Positions 21,551-35,700 of a stretch of 64,000 bases of DNA are shown piece by piece. This DNA comes from Chlorocebus sabaeus (Eukaryota > Chordata > Mammalia > Primates > Cercopithecidae). A model generated the notes under the pieces. It saw nothing but the letters and a program-made list of their open reading frames with translations. It did no database searches and was not told the DNA's origin. Position numbers and translations under genes: made by a program. The stretch lies in assembly GCF_047675955.1 (NCBI RefSeq), contig NW_027327447.1, positions 186,001 to 250,000 on the forward strand. Direction: 5' to 3'. Within the stretch, counting starts at the first letter, position 1. Every line of letters starts with the position of its first letter.

Positions 21551-24500
21551 AGCCCATAGAGGGCTAAGGTAAAAAAGGAAATATCTTGCGTTAAAAACTG
21601 GAAAGAAGATTTCTGAGAAACTCTTTTGTGTTCTGTAAATTCATCTTACAGTGTTTGAGCTTTCCCCTCAAGTAGTCTTTCACTAAGACTGTTCTTGTGG
21701 AATTTGCAAAGTGAATTTGGAAGCCCCTAGAGGGCTATGATGAAAAAGGAAATATCCTAAGATAAACACTGAAAAGAAGCTTTCTGAAAAACTGCTTTGT
21801 GTTCTGTTAATTCATCTCACAGAGTTTAGCATTCCCCTGAAGAAGCCGTTCACTAAGAGTGTTCTTGTGGAATTTGCAAAGTCATATTTGGAAGCTCCTG
21901 GAGGGCTTTGGTGAAAAAGGAAATAGCCTAAGATAAAAACTGAAAAGATGTTTTCTGAGAAACTGATTTGTGTTCTGTTAATTCAACTCACAGAATTACA
22001 GCTTTCCCCTTAAGAAGCCGTTCGCTAAAGTTGTTGTTGTGGAATTTGCAAAGTGATATTTGGAATCCCTAGAGGGCTATGGTGAAAAAGGAAATATCTT
22101 CAGTTAAAATCTGAAAGTAAGCTTTCTGAGATACTGCTTTGTGTTCTGTTAATTCATCTCAAAGAGTTAAATCTTTTCCCTCAATAAGCCTTTCGCTTAG
22201 ACTGTTCTTATGGAATTTGCAAAGTGATATTTGGAAGCCCTTAGAGGGCTGTGGTGAAAATGGAAATATCCTAAGATAAAAAGAGAAAAGAAGCTTTCTG
22301 AGAAACTGCTTTGTGTTCTTTTAATTCATCTCAAAGAGTTACATCTTTTCCTTCAAGAATCCTTTCGCTAAGACTCTTCTTGTGGAATTTGCAAAGTGAT
22401 ATTTGGAAGCCCCTAGAAGGCTACGGTGAAAAAAGAAATATCTTCCGTTAAATACTGGAAAGAAGCTTTCTGAGAAACTGCTGTGTGTTCTTTTAATTCT
22501 TCTCACAGCGTTACAGCTTTCCCCTCAAGAAGCCTTTCGCTAAGACTGTTTTTGTGGAATTTGCAAAGTGATATTTGGAAGCTCACAGCTGGCTATAGTG
22601 AAAAAGGAAATATCCTAAGATAAAAAATGAAAGGAAGCATTCTGAGAAACTGGTTTGTGATTTGTTAATTCATCTCACAGAGTTACAGCTTTCCCTTCAA
22701 GAAGCCTTTCGCAAAGACTCTTCTTGTGGAATTGGCAAAGTGATATTTGGAAGCCCATAGAGGGCTACGGTGAAAAGGAAATATCTTCCGTTAAAAACTG
22801 GAAAGAAGCGTTCTGAGAAACTGCTTTGTGTTCTGTTAATTCATCTCACAGAGTTACAACTTTCCCTTCAAGAAGTCTTTCGCTAAGGCTGTTTTTGTGG
22901 AATTTCGAAAGTGTTATTTGGAAGACCATAGAGGGCTATGGTGAAAAAGGAAATATCTTCAGTTAAAAACTGTAAAGAAGCTTTCTGAGAAACTGCTTTG
23001 TGTTCTCTTAATTCACCTCAGAGAGTTACTGCTTTCCCCTCAAGAAGCCTTTCGCTAAGACAGTTCTTGTGGAATTTGGAAAGTGATATTTGAAAGCCCA
23101 TAGAGGGCTATGGTGAAAAAGGAAATATGTTCTGTTAAAAACTGTAAAGAAGCTTTCTGAGAAACTGCTTCGTGTTCTGTTAATTTATCTCACAGAGTTA
23201 CAGCTTTCCCTTCAAGAAGATTTTTGCTAAGGCTGTTCTTGTGGAATTTGGAAAGTGATATTTGGAAGCCCAATGAGGGCTAATGTGAAAAAGTGAATAT
23301 CTTCCCTTAAAAACTGGAAAGAAGCTTTCTGAGAAACTGCTTTGTGTTCTGGTGATTCTTCTCACAGAATTACAGCTTTCCCCTCAAGAAGCCTTTTGTT
23401 AAGACTGTTCTTCTGGAATTTGCATAGTGATATTTGGAAGCCCTTAGAGGACTATGGTGAAAAGGGAAATATCCAAAGATAAAAACTGGAAAGAAGCATT
23501 CTGAGAAACTGCTTTGTGTTCTATTGATTCATCTCACAAAGTTACAGCTTCCCCCTCAAGAATCTTTCTCTAAGTCTGTTCTTGTGGAATTTGCAAAGTG
23601 ATATTTGGAATCCCTTAGAGGGCTATGGAGAAAAAGGAAATATCCTAAGATAAAAACTGAAAACAAGCTTTCTGAGAAGCTGTTTAGTGTTTTGTTAATT
23701 CATTTCAAAGTGCTACAGCTTTCCCCTCAAGAAGACTTTCGCTAAGACTGTTGTTGTGGAATGTGCAAAGTGATATTTGGAAGTCCATAGAGGGCTATGG
23801 TGAACAAGGAAATATTTTCCATTAAAAACTGAAAAGAAGCTTTCTGAGAAACAGCTTTATATTCTGTTTATTCATCTCACATAGTTACAGCTTTCCCCTC
23901 AAGTTGTCTTTTGCTAAGACTGTTCTTGTGAAATTTGCAAAGTGATATTTGGAAGTCCATACAGGTGTATGGTGAAAAAGGAAATATCTTTCGTTAAAAA
24001 CTGGAAAGAAGCTTTCTGAGAAACTGCTTTTTGTTCTGTTAATTCTTCTTACAGATTTCCCCTCAAGAAGCCTTTCGCTAAGACTGTTCTTGTGGTATTT
24101 GCAGAGTGATATTTGGAAGCCCTTAGATGGCTATGGTGAAAAAGGAAATATCCTAAGGTAAAAACTGAAAAGAAGATTTCTGAGAAACTGCTTCGTGTCT
24201 GTAATTTCATCTCACAGAGTTACAGCTTTCCCCTCAAGAAGCCTTTCAGTAAGACTGCTTTTGAGGAATTTGCAAGGTGATATTTGGAAGCCCATAAAGG
24301 TCTATGGTGAACAAGGTAATATCTTCAGTTAAAAACTGGAAATAAGCTTTCTGAGAAACTGCTTTCTGTTCTGTTAATTCGTCTCACAGAGTTACAGCTT
24401 TCCCGTCAAGAAACCTTTCGCAAAGACTGTTCTTATGGAATTTGCAAAGTGATATTTAAAAACCCATAGAGGCTATGGTGAAAAAGGAAATATGTTCCGT

Positions 24501-27014
24501 TAAAATCTGGAAAGAAGCTTTCAGAGAAACTGTTTTGTGTTCTGTTAGTTCATCTCACAGAGTTACAGCTTTCGCCTCAAAAACACTTTAGCTAAGAATG
24601 TTCTTCGGAAATTTGCAAAGTGATATTTGGAAGCTTTTAGATGGATATGGTGAAATAGGAAATATCTTCCGTTAAAAATTGGAAAGAAGCTTTCTGAGAA
24701 ACTGCTTTGTGTTCTGTTAATCCATCTCACAGTGTTACAGCTTTCCCCTCAAGGAGCCTTTCGCTAAGACTGTTCTTGTGGAATTTGCAAAAAGATATTT
24801 GGAAGACCATAGAGGGCTAAGGTGAAAAAGGAAAAATCCTACGATAAAAACTGAAAAGAAGCTTTCTGAGAAACTGCTTCATGTTCTGTTACTTAATCTC
24901 ACAGAGTTACAGCTTTCCCCTCAAGAAGCCTTTCAGTTAGACTGCTCTTGTGGAATTTGCAAGGTGATATTTGGAAGCCCATAAAGGTCTGTGGTGAACA
25001 AGGTAATATCTTCCGTTAAAATCTGGAAATAAGCTTTCTGAGAAACTGCTTTCTGTTTTGTTAATTCGTCTCACAGAGTTACAGCTTTCAGATCAAGAAG
25101 CCTTTCGCTAAGACTGTTCTTGTGGAATTTGCAAATGATATTTAAAAGCCCATAGAGGGCTATGGTGAAAAAGGAAATATATTGCGTTAAAAACTGGAAA
25201 GAAGCTTTCAGAGAAACTGTTTTGTGTTCTGTTAGTTCATCTCACAGAGTTACAGCTTTCGCCTCAAGAACACTTTCGCTAAGAATGTTCTTGGGAAATT
25301 TACAAAGTGATATTTGGAAGCTTTTAGAAGGCTATGGTGAAAAAGTAAATATCTTCCGTTAAAAATTGGAAAGAAGCTTTCTGAGAAACTGCTTTGTGTT
25401 CTGCTAATCCATCTCACAGAGTTACAGGTTTCCCTTCAAGAAGCCTTTCTCTAAGATTGTTCTTGTTTAATATGCACAGTGATATTTGGAAGCCCATAGA
25501 GGGCTATGGTGAAAAAGGAAATATCTTACGATAAAAACTGAAAAGAAGCTTACTGAAAAACTGTTTTGTGTTCTGTTAATTCATCTCACAGAGTTACAAC
25601 ATTCCTCTCAAAAAGCCTTTCAGTGAGACTGTTCTTGCAGAATTTGCAAAGTGATATTTGGAAGCCCATAGAGGGCTATGGTGAAAAAGAAAATATCCTA
25701 AGTTAAAAACTGAAAAGAAGCTTTCTGAGAAACTGCTTTTTGTTCTGTTTATTCATCTCACAGATTTACAGCTTTACCCTCAAGAGGCCTTGCTCTGAGA
25801 CTGTTCTGGTGGAATTTGCACAGTGATATTTGGAAGCCCCTGAAGGGTTATGGTGAAAAAGGAAATATCTTCACTTAAAAACTGGAAAGAAGATTTCTGA
25901 GAAACTACTTTTGGTTCTGTTAATTCATCTCACAGAGATAGAGCTTAGCCCTCGAGAAGCCTTTCGCTAAAATTATTCTTGTGGAATTTGAAAAGTGTTA
26001 TTTGGAAGCCCTTAGGGGGCTCTGGTGCAAAGGAAATATCCTAAGATAGAAACTGAAAAGAAGCTTTCTAAGAAGCATCTTTGTGTTCTGTTAATTCATC
26101 TCACAGAGTTACAGCCTCCACTCAAGAAGCCTTTCGCTAAGACTGTTCTTGCGGAATTTCCAAAGTGATATTTGGAAGCCCATTGAGGGCTATGGTGAAA
26201 AAGGAAATATCCTAAGTTAAAAACTGAAAAGAAGCTTTCTGAGAAACTGTTTTGTGTTATGTAAATTTATCTCACAGAGTTACAGCTTTCCCATCAAGAA
26301 GCCTTTCGTTAAGTCTTTCTTGTGGAATTTGCAAAGTGATATTTCGAAGCCCATAGAGGGCTATGGTGAAAAAGGAAATATCTTAGGATAAAAACTAAAA
26401 AGAAGCATTCTGAGAAACTGCTTTTTGATCTGTTAATTCATCTAACAGAGTTACAGCTTTTCCCTCAAAAAGCCTTCCGCTAAGGCTGTTCCTGTGGAAT
26501 TTGCAAAGTGATATGTGGAAGCCCATAGAGCGCTCTGGTGAGAAAGGAAATATCCTAAGATAAAAACTGAAAAGAAGCTTTCTTAGAAACTGCTTTGTGT
26601 TCTGTTAATTCGTCTCACAGTATTACAGGTTTCCTTTCAAGAAGCCTTTCGATAAGACTGTTTTTGTGGAATTTGCAAAGTGATAATTGGAAGCCCTTAG
26701 AGGGCTATGGTGAAAAAGGAAATATCTTCAGTTAAAAACTGGAAAGAAGCTTTCTGAGGATTTGCTTTGGGTTCTGCTAATTCATCTCACAGAGTTACAG
26801 CCTTCCCCTCCAGAAGCCTTACCCTGAGACTGTTCTTGTGGAATTTGTAAGGTGATATTTGGAAGCCCATTGAGGGCAAAGGTGAAAAAGGAAATATCCT
26901 AAGATAAAAACTTAAAAGAAGCTTTCTTAGCAACTGCTTTGTGTTTTGTTAATTCATCTCACAGAGTTACAGCTTTCCCCTCAAGAAGCCTTTCTCTAAG
27001 ACTGTTCTTGTGGA
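21551..27014 (+). repeat. Alpha-satellite array
   Basis: Ordinary 172-bp monomers. The CCGTGTG family disappears after about 21.3 kb. A related pair around 24.2-24.65 and 24.85-25.35 kb shares AAGGTCTRTGGTGAACAAGG, CTGTTTTGTGTTCTGTTAGTTC and GAAGCTTTTAGA, at an offset of about four monomers. A few units have small internal losses, such as TTCTTACAGATTTCC near 24047. No gene is visible. Confidence 0.92.
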
Positions 27015-27840
27015 ATTGGCAAAGTGATATTTCGAAGCCCATAGAGGGCTACGGTGAAAAAGGAAATATCTTCAGTTAAAAACTGAAAAGAAGCTGTCTG
27101 AGAAACTGCTTTCTATTCTGTTAATTCATCTCACAGAGTTACAGCTTTCCCCTCAGGAAGCCTTTGGCTAAGACTGTTCTTGTGGAATTTGCATAGTGAT
27201 ATTTGGAGGCCCATAGGGGACTACGGTGAAAAAGAAAATATCTTCTGTTAGAACTGGAAAGAAACTTTCTGAGAAACTGTTTTGTGTTCTGTTAATAAAT
27301 CTCACAAATTACAGCTTTCCCTTCAAGAATCCTTTCACCAAGGATGTCTTATGGAATCTGGAAAGTGATATTTGTAAGCCCTTACAGGGCAATGTTGAAA
27401 AAGGAAATATCTTCCGTTAAAACATGGAAAGAAGCATTCTGAGAAACTCTTTTGTGTTCTGTTAATTCATCTCAGAGTTACTGCTTTCCCCTCAAGAAGC
27501 CTTTCGCTAAGACGCTTCTTGTGGAATTTCCAAAGTGATATTTGGAAGCCCATAGAGGGCTATGGTGAAAAAGGAAATATTTTCCGTTAAAAACTGGAAA
27601 AAAGCTTTCTGAGAAACTGCTTTGTGTTCCGTTAATTCATCTCACAGAGTTTCAGCTTTCCCCTCAAGTAGCCTTCCGCTAAGACTGTTTTTCTGTAATT
27701 TGCAAAGTGATATTTCGAAGCCCATAGAGGGCTAAGGTGAAAAAGGAAATATCTTCCGTGAATACCTGTAAAGAAGGTTTCTGAGAAACTGCTTTGTGTT
27801 CTCTCAATTCTTCTCACAGAGATACAGCTTTCCCCTCAAA
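27015..27840 (+). repeat. Higher-order repeat copy (partner 28895-29720)
   Basis: About five monomers share, in order, GAAGCTGTCTGAG, TTGGAGGCCCATAG, AATAAATCTCACA, CCAAGGATGTCTT, ATGTTGAAAAAGG, CAGAGTTTCAGC, a TTCCGCTAAGA-type monomer with GTTTTTCTG, and GTGAAWACCTGTAAAGAAGG. The offset is 1880 bp, about 11 monomers less a dozen bases. Both members have several private changes. Confidence 0.78.
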
Positions 27841-28894
27841 AAGCCTTTTGCTAAGTCTGTTCTTGTGGAATTTGGAAAGTGATATTTGGAAGCCCATAGA
27901 GGGCTACGGTGAAAAAGGAAATATCTTCAGTTAAAAACTGGAAAGATGGTTTCTCAGAAACTGCTTTGTCTTCCCTTAATTCATCTCACAAAATAAGAGC
28001 TTTCCCTTCAAGAAGCTTTTCGCTAAGGCTGTCATGTGGAATCAGGAAAGTGACATTTGTAAGCCCATAGAGGGCTATGCTGAAAAAGGAACTATCTTCC
28101 CTGAAAAACTGGAAAGAAGCTTTCTGAGAAACTGTTTTGTGTTCTCTTAATTCATCTTAGAGTTACTGCTTTAGCCTCAAGAACCCTTTCGCTAAGACTG
28201 TTTTTGTGGAATTTCCAAAGTGATATTTGGAAGCCCATAGAGGGCTACGGTGAAAAAGGAAATAACTTCCGTTAAAAAATGGAAAGAAGCTTTCTGAGAA
28301 ACTGCTTTGTGTTCTCTTAAATCATCTCACAGAGTTACAGCTTTCCCCTCAAGAAGCCTTTCGCTAAGGCTGCTCTTGTGTAACTTGCAAAGTGATATTT
28401 GGAAGCCCATAGAGCGCTACGGTGAAAAATGAAATATCTTCCGTTAACAACCGGAAAGAAGCTTTCTGAGAAACTGCTTTGTGTTCTGTTAATTCATCTC
28501 ACAGAGTTACAGCTTTCCCCTAAAGAAGACTTTCGCTAAGTCTGTTCTTGTGGAATTTGCAAAGAGATATTTGGAAGCCCATTGAGGGCTATGATGAAAA
28601 AGGAAATATCTTCCGTTAAATTGGAAAGAAGCTTTCTGAGAAACTGCTTTGTGTTCTGTTAATTCATCTGACAGTTACAGCTTTCCCTTCAAGAAGCCTT
28701 TCGCTAAGACTGTTCTTGTGAATTTGATAAGTGATATTTGGAAGCCCTTTGAGGGCTATGGTGAAAAAGGAAATATCTTCAGTTACAAACTGGAAAGAAG
28801 CTTTCTGAGAAACTGCTTTCTGTTCTGTTAATTCATCTCACAGAGTTACAGATTTCCCTTCAAGAAGCCTTTCGCTAAGACTGTTCTTGTGGAA

Positions 28895-29720
28895 TTTGCA
28901 AAGTGATATTTCGAAGTCCTTAGAGGGCTACGGTGAAAAAGGAAATATCTTCAGGTAAAAACTGGAGAGAAGCTGTCTGAGAAACTGCTTTCTGTTCTGT
29001 TAATTCATCTCACAGAGTTACAGCTTTCCCCTCAAGAAGCCTTTCGCTAAGACTGTTCTTGTGGAATTTGCAAAGTGATATTTGGAGGCCCATAGAGGAC
29101 TATGGTGAAAAAGAAAATATCTTCCGTTAAAACAGGAAATAAACTTTCTGAGAAACTGCTTTGTGTTCTGTTAATAAATCTCACAGAATTACAGCTTTCC
29201 CTTCAAGAAGCCTTTCGCCAAGGATGTCTTGTGGAATCTGGAAAGTGATATTTGTAAGCCCATAGAGGGCAATGTTGAAAAAGGAAATATCTTCCTTTAA
29301 AACCTGGAAAGAAGCTTTCTGAGAAACTGTTTTGTGTTCTGTTAATGTATCTCAGAGTTACTGCTTTGCCCTCAAGAAGCCTTTCACTACGACTGTTCTT
29401 GTGGAATTTCCAAATTGTTATTTGGAAGCCCATAGAGGGCTACGGTGAAAAAGGAAATATCTTCCGTTAAAAACTGGAAAAAAGCTTTATGAGAAACTGC
29501 TTTGTGTTCTGTTAATTCATCTCACAGAGTTTCAGCTTTCCCCTCAAGAATCCTTCCGCTAAGAGTGTTTTTCTGGAATTTGCAAAGTGATCTTTCGAAG
29601 CCCATAGAGGGCTATGGTTAAAAAGGAAATATCTTCCGTGAAAACCTGTAAAGAAGGTTTCTGAGAAACTGCTTTGTGTTCTCTCATTTCTTCTCACAGA
29701 GATACAGCTTTCCCCTCAAG
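28895..29720 (+). repeat. Higher-order repeat copy (partner 27015-27840)
   Basis: Second member of the 11-monomer spaced pair, carrying the same ordered rare variants (CCAAGGATGTCTT at 29218-29230 against 27338-27350). Weaker echoes continue near 28.03 and 30.25 kb as GGCTGTCWTGTGGAATCWGG monomers. The 27-30.5 kb region may therefore be a decayed higher-order repeat. Confidence 0.78.
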
Positions 29721-32700
29721 AAGCCTTTTCCTAAGGCTGCTCTTGTGGAATTTGCAAAGTGATATTTTGAAGCCCATAGAGGGCTATGGTGAAAAAGGAA
29801 TTATCCTAAGATAAAAACTGAAAAGAATCATTCTGAGAAACTGCTTTGTGTTTTGCTAATTCATCTCACAAATTTACAGCTTTCCCTTCAGGAAGCCTTT
29901 CGCTAAGGCTGTTCTTGTGGAATTGGCAAAGTGATATTTGGAAGCCCATAGAGGGCTATTGTGAAAAAGGAAATATCTTCCGTTAAAAACTTCAAAGAAG
30001 TATTCTGAGAAATTGATTTATGTTCTGTTAATTCACCTCACAGACTTACAGCTTTCCCTTCATGAAGTCTTCGCTAAGGCTGTTCTTGTGGAATTTGCAA
30101 AGTGATATTTCGAAGCCCATAGAGGACTACGGTGAAAAAGAAAATATTTTCCGTTAAAAACTGGAAAGAGTCTTTTGGAGAAACTGGTTTGTGTTCTGTT
30201 AATTCATCTCACAGAATTACAGCTTTCCCTTCAAGAAGCCTTTCGCTAAGGCTGTCTTGTGGAATCTGGAAAGTTTTTTTGTAAGAGCATAGAGGGCTAT
30301 GCTGAAAAATTAAATATCTTCCGTAAAAAACTGGAATGAAGCTTTCTGAGAAACTGCTTTGTGTTCTGTTAATTCATCTCACAGAGTTACAGCTTGCCCT
30401 TCAAGAATCCTTTCGCTAAGACTGTTCTTTTGGAATTTGCAAAGTGATATTTCGAAGCCCATGGAGGGCTAGGGTGAAAAAGGAAATATCTTCCTTTAAA
30501 AACTGGAAAGAAGCTTTCTGAAAAACTGCTTTGTGTTCTGTTAATTCATCTCACAGAGTTACTGCGTTCCCCACAAGAAGCCTTTCCCTAAGACTGTTCT
30601 TGTGGAATTTGCAAAGTGATATTTGGAAATCCATAGAGGGATATGGTAAAAAAGGATATATCTACCGGAAAACCTGGAAAGAAGCTTTCAGAGAAACTTC
30701 TTTGTGTTCTGTTAACTCATCTAACAGAGTTACAGCATTCCTTTCAAGAAGCTTTTTGCAAAGTCTGTTCATGTGGAATTTGCAAAGTGATTTTTGGAAG
30801 CTCATAGAGGGCTATGGGGAAAAAGGAAATATCTTCCGTTAAAAACTGGAAAGAAGCTTTCTGAGAAACTGCTTTTTGTTCTGTGAATTCATCTCACAGA
30901 GTCACTCCTTTCTCCTCAAGAAGCCTTTCGCTAAGAATGTTCTTGTGGAATTTTCATAGTGATATTTTCAAGTCCATAGAGGGCTAATGTGAAAAAGGAA
31001 ATATCCTAAGAAAAAAACTGAAAAGAAGCATTCTGAGAAACCACTTTCTGTTCTGTTAATTCATCCCACAGTGTTACAGCTTTCCCCTGAAGAAGCCTTT
31101 CACGAAGACTCTTCTTGTGGAATTTTCAAAGTGATATTTGGAAGCCCATAGACGGCTATGTTGAAAAAGGAAATAACTTCCGTTAAAAACTGGAAAGAAG
31201 CTTTCTGAGAAATTGCTGTGTGTTCTGTTAATTCATCTCACAGAGTTACTGCGTTCCTCTTAAGAAGCCTTTCGCTAAGACTCTTCTTGTGGAATTTGCA
31301 AAGTGATATTTGGAAGCCCATAGAGGGTTAAGGTGAAAAAGGAAATATCTTCCATTAAAAACTGGTAAGAAGCTTTCTGGAAACTGCTTTGTGTTCTGTT
31401 AATTCATCTCACAGAATTACAGCTTTCCCCTCAAGAAGACTTTCATGAAGAATGTTCTTGTGGAATTTGCAAAATGATATTTGGAAGTCCCTAGAGGGCT
31501 ACGGTGAAAAAGGAAATATCTTCCGTTAAAAACTGGAAAGAAGCTTTGGGAGAAACTGCTTTGTGTTCTGTTAATTCACCTCAAAGAGTTACAGCTTTCC
31601 CTTCAAGAAGCGTTTCGCTAAATCTATTTTTGTGGAATTTACGCAGTGATATTTGGAAGCCCGTAGAGGACTATGGTGAAAAAGGAAATATCTTTCGTTA
31701 AAAACTGGAAAGATGCTTTCTGAGAAACTCCTTTGTGTTCTGTTAATTCATCTCACAGAGTTTCAGCATTCCCCTCAAGAAGCCTTTCGCTAAGACTGTT
31801 CTTGTGAAATTTGCAAAATGATACTTGTAAGCCCATAGAGGGCTATGGTGGAAAAGGTAATATCTTCCGTTAAAAAATGGAAACAAGCTTTCTGAGAAAC
31901 TGCTTTGTGTTCTGTTAATTCATCTCACAGAGTTACCGCTTTCCCTTCAAGGAGCCTTTCCCTAACTCTCTTCTTGTGGAATTGGCAAAGTGATATTTGG
32001 AAGCTCATAGAGGTCTATGGTGAAAAAGGAAATATCTTCAGTTAAAAACTGGAAAGAAGCTTTCTGAGAAACTGTTCTGTGTTCTGTTAATTCATCACAC
32101 AGAGTTACTGCTTTCCCATCAAGAATCCTTTTGCAAAGACGGTTCTTGTGGATTTGCAATGTGATATTTGGAAACCCATTGAGGGCTATGGTGAAAAAGG
32201 AAATATCTTCCGTTAAAAACTGGAAAGAAGCTTTCTGAGAAACTACTTTGTGTTCTGTTAATTCATCTCACAGAGTTACAGCTTTCCCCTCAAGAAGCCT
32301 CTCGCTAAGACTGTTCTTGTGGAATTTGCAAAGTGATATTTGGAAGCCCATACAAGGCTTTGGTGAAAAAGGAAATATCTTCCCTTAAAAACTGGAAAGA
32401 AGCTTTCTGAGAAACTGCTTTGTGTTCTGTTATTTCATCTCACAGAGTTACAGCTTTCCCCTCAAGAAGCCTTTCGCTAAGACTGTTCTGTTGTAATTTG
32501 CCAAGTGATATTTGGAAGCCCTTAGAGGGCTGTGGTGAAAAAGGAAATATCTTCAGTTAAAAAGTGGAAAGAAACTTTCTGAGAAACTGCTTTGTGTTCT
32601 GTTAATTCATCTCACAGAGGTACAGCTTTCCCCTCAAGAAGCCATTCACTAAGACTGTTCTTGTGAAATTTGCAAGGTGATGTTTGGAAGCCCATAGAGG

Positions 32701-35700
32701 GATATGGTGAAAAAGGAATTATCTTCAGTTAAAAACTGTAAGGAAGCTTTCTGAGAAACTGCTTTGTGTTCTGTTAATTCATCTCACATAGTTACAGAAT
32801 TCTCTTCAACAAGCCTTTCGCTAAGTCTGTTTTGAGGAACTTGCAATGTGATATTTTGAAGCCCATAGAGGGCTATGGTGAAAAAGGAAAAATCTTCCGT
32901 TAAAAACTGGAAAGTAGGTTTCTGAGAAACTGCTTTTTGTTCTGTTAATTCATCTCACAGAATTACAGTTTTCCCCTCAAGAAGCCTTACGCTAGAACTG
33001 TTCCTTTGGAATTTGCAAAGTGATGTTTGAAAGCCCATAGAGTGCTGTGGTATAAAAGGAAATATCTTTCCTTAAAAACTGGAAAGAAGCTTTCTGAGAA
33101 TCTGATTTGTGTTCTTTTAATTTAGCTCACAGAGTTACAGCTTTCCCCTCAAGAAACCTTTTGCTAAGACTCTTTTGTGGAATTTGCAAAGTGATATTTG
33201 GAAGCCCGTAGAAAGCTATGGTGAAAAAGGAATTATCTTAAGATAAAAACTGAAAAAAAGGCTTCTGAGAAACTGCTTTGTGTTCTGTTATTTCATCTCA
33301 CAGAGTTTCAGCTTTCCCTTCAAGCAGCCTTTCGCTAAGACTGTTCTTGTGGAATTTGGAAAGTGATATTTGGAAGCTCAGAGTTTGCTATGGTGAAAAA
33401 GGAAATATCTTCAGTTAAAAACTGCTAAGAAGCTTTCTGAGAAACTGCTATGTGTTCTGGTAATTCATCTCACAGTGTTACAGATTTCGCTCCAGGAAGC
33501 CTTTCGATAAGACTGTTTTGTGGAATTTGCAACGTGATATTTGGAAGCCGATAGAGGGCTATGGTGAAAAAGGAAATATCCTAAGAAAAAACTGAAAAGA
33601 AGCTTTCAGAGAAACTGCATTGTGTTCTCTTAATTCATCTCACCGAATTACAGATTTCCTTGCAAGAAGCCTTTCGCTAAGAATGTTCTTGTGGAATTGG
33701 GAAAGTGATATTTAGAAACCCATAAAGGGCTATGGTGAAAAAGGAAATATTCCAAGACAAAAACTGCAAGGAAGCTTTGTGAGAAACTGCTTTGAGTTCT
33801 GTTAATTCATCTCACCGTGTTATAGCTTTCCCCTCAAGAAGCCTTTCGATAAGGCTCTTCTCGTGGGATTTGCGTAGTGATATTTGGAAGCCCATATTGT
33901 GCTATGGTGAAAAAGGAAATATCTTCCGTTAAAAACTGGAAAAAAGCTTTCTGAGAAACTACTTTGTTTTGTGATAATTCATCTCACAGAGTTACAGCTT
34001 TCCCCTCAAGAAGCCGTTCACTAAGACTGTTCTTGTGAAATTTGCAAAGTGATATTTGGAAGCCCGAAGAGGGCTATGGTGAAAAAGGAAATATCTTCCG
34101 TTAAAAACTGGAAAGAAACTTTCTGAGAAACTTGTTTGTGTCCTGTTAATTCATCTCACAGAGTTACAGCTTTTTCCTCAAGAAGGCTTTCGCTATGAAT
34201 GTTCTTGTGGAATTTGCTAAGTGATATTTGGAAGCCCATAGACGGCTATAATGAAAAAAAAAAAATCTTCAATTAAAAACTGCAAAGAAGATTTCTGAGA
34301 AACTGCTTTGTGTTCTGTTATTTCATGTGACAGTGTTACAGCTTTACCCTCAATAAGCCTTTCGCTAAGACTGTTCTTGTGGAATTTGAAAGTGATATTT
34401 GGAAGCCCGTAGAGGGCTCTGGTGAAAAAGGAAATATCCTAAGATAAAAACTGGAAAGAAGCTTTATGAGAAACTGCTTTGTTTTCTGTTAATTCACCTC
34501 ACAGAGTTACAGCTTTCCCTTCAAAAAGCCTTTCACTAAGACTATTTTGTGGAATTTGCAAAGTGATATTTGGAAGCCCATAGACGCCTATGGTGAAAAA
34601 GGAAATATCTTCCATTAAAAACTGGAAAGTAGGTGTCTGAGTAACTGCTTTTTATTCTGTTAATTCATCTAACACAATTACAATTTTCCCCTCAAGAAGC
34701 CTGACGCTAAGACTGTTCCTTTGGAATTTGCAAAATGATATTTGGAAGCCCATAGAGGGCTATGGTGAAAAAGGAAATATCTTTCGTTAAAAACTGGAAA
34801 GAAGCTTTCTGAGAATCTGCTATGTGTTCTGTTAATTCAACTCACAGAGTTACAGCTTTCCCCTCAATAAGCCTTTCGCTAAGGCTGTTTTGTGGAATTT
34901 GCAAAGTGATATTTGGAAGCCCATAGAATGCTATGGTGAAAAAGGAAATATCCTAAGATAAAAACTGAAATAAAGCTTTCTGAGAAACTGCTTTGTGTTG
35001 TTATTTCATCTCACAGAGTTACAGCTTTCCCCTCAAGAAGCCTTTCGCTGAGACTCCTCTTGTGGAATTTGCAAAGTGATCTTTGGAAGACAGTAGTGGG
35101 CTATGGTGAAAAATGAAATATCTTCAGTTAAAGACTGAAAAGAAGCTTTCTGAGAAACTGCTTTGTATTCTGCTAATTCATCTCACAGAGTTTCAGCTCT
35201 CCCCTCAAGAAGCCATTCGCTAAGACTGTTCTTGTGAAATTTCCAAAGTGATATTTGGAAGCCCATAGAGGGCTACGGTGAAAAAGGAAATATCCTAAAA
35301 TAAAAACTGAAAAGAATCATTCTGATAAACTGCTTTGTGTTCTGTTATTTCTTCTCACAGTGTTACAGCTTTTCCCTCAAGAAGTCTTTCACTAAGACTG
35401 TTCTTGTGTAATTTGCAAAGTGATATTTCGAAGCCCATAGGGATCTATGGTGAAAAAGGAAATATCTTCCGTTAAAAACTGGAAAGAAGCTTTCTGAGAA
35501 ACTGCTTTATGTTGTGTTAATTCATCTCACAGACTTACAGCTTTCTCCTCAAGAAACGTTTCACTAAGTCTGTTCTTGTGAAATTTGCAAAGTGATATTT
35601 GGAAGCCCATAGAGGGCTATGGTGAAAAAGAAAATATCATCAGTTAAAAACTAGAAAGAAGCTTTCTGAGAAACTGCTTTGTGTTCTGATAATTCATCTC

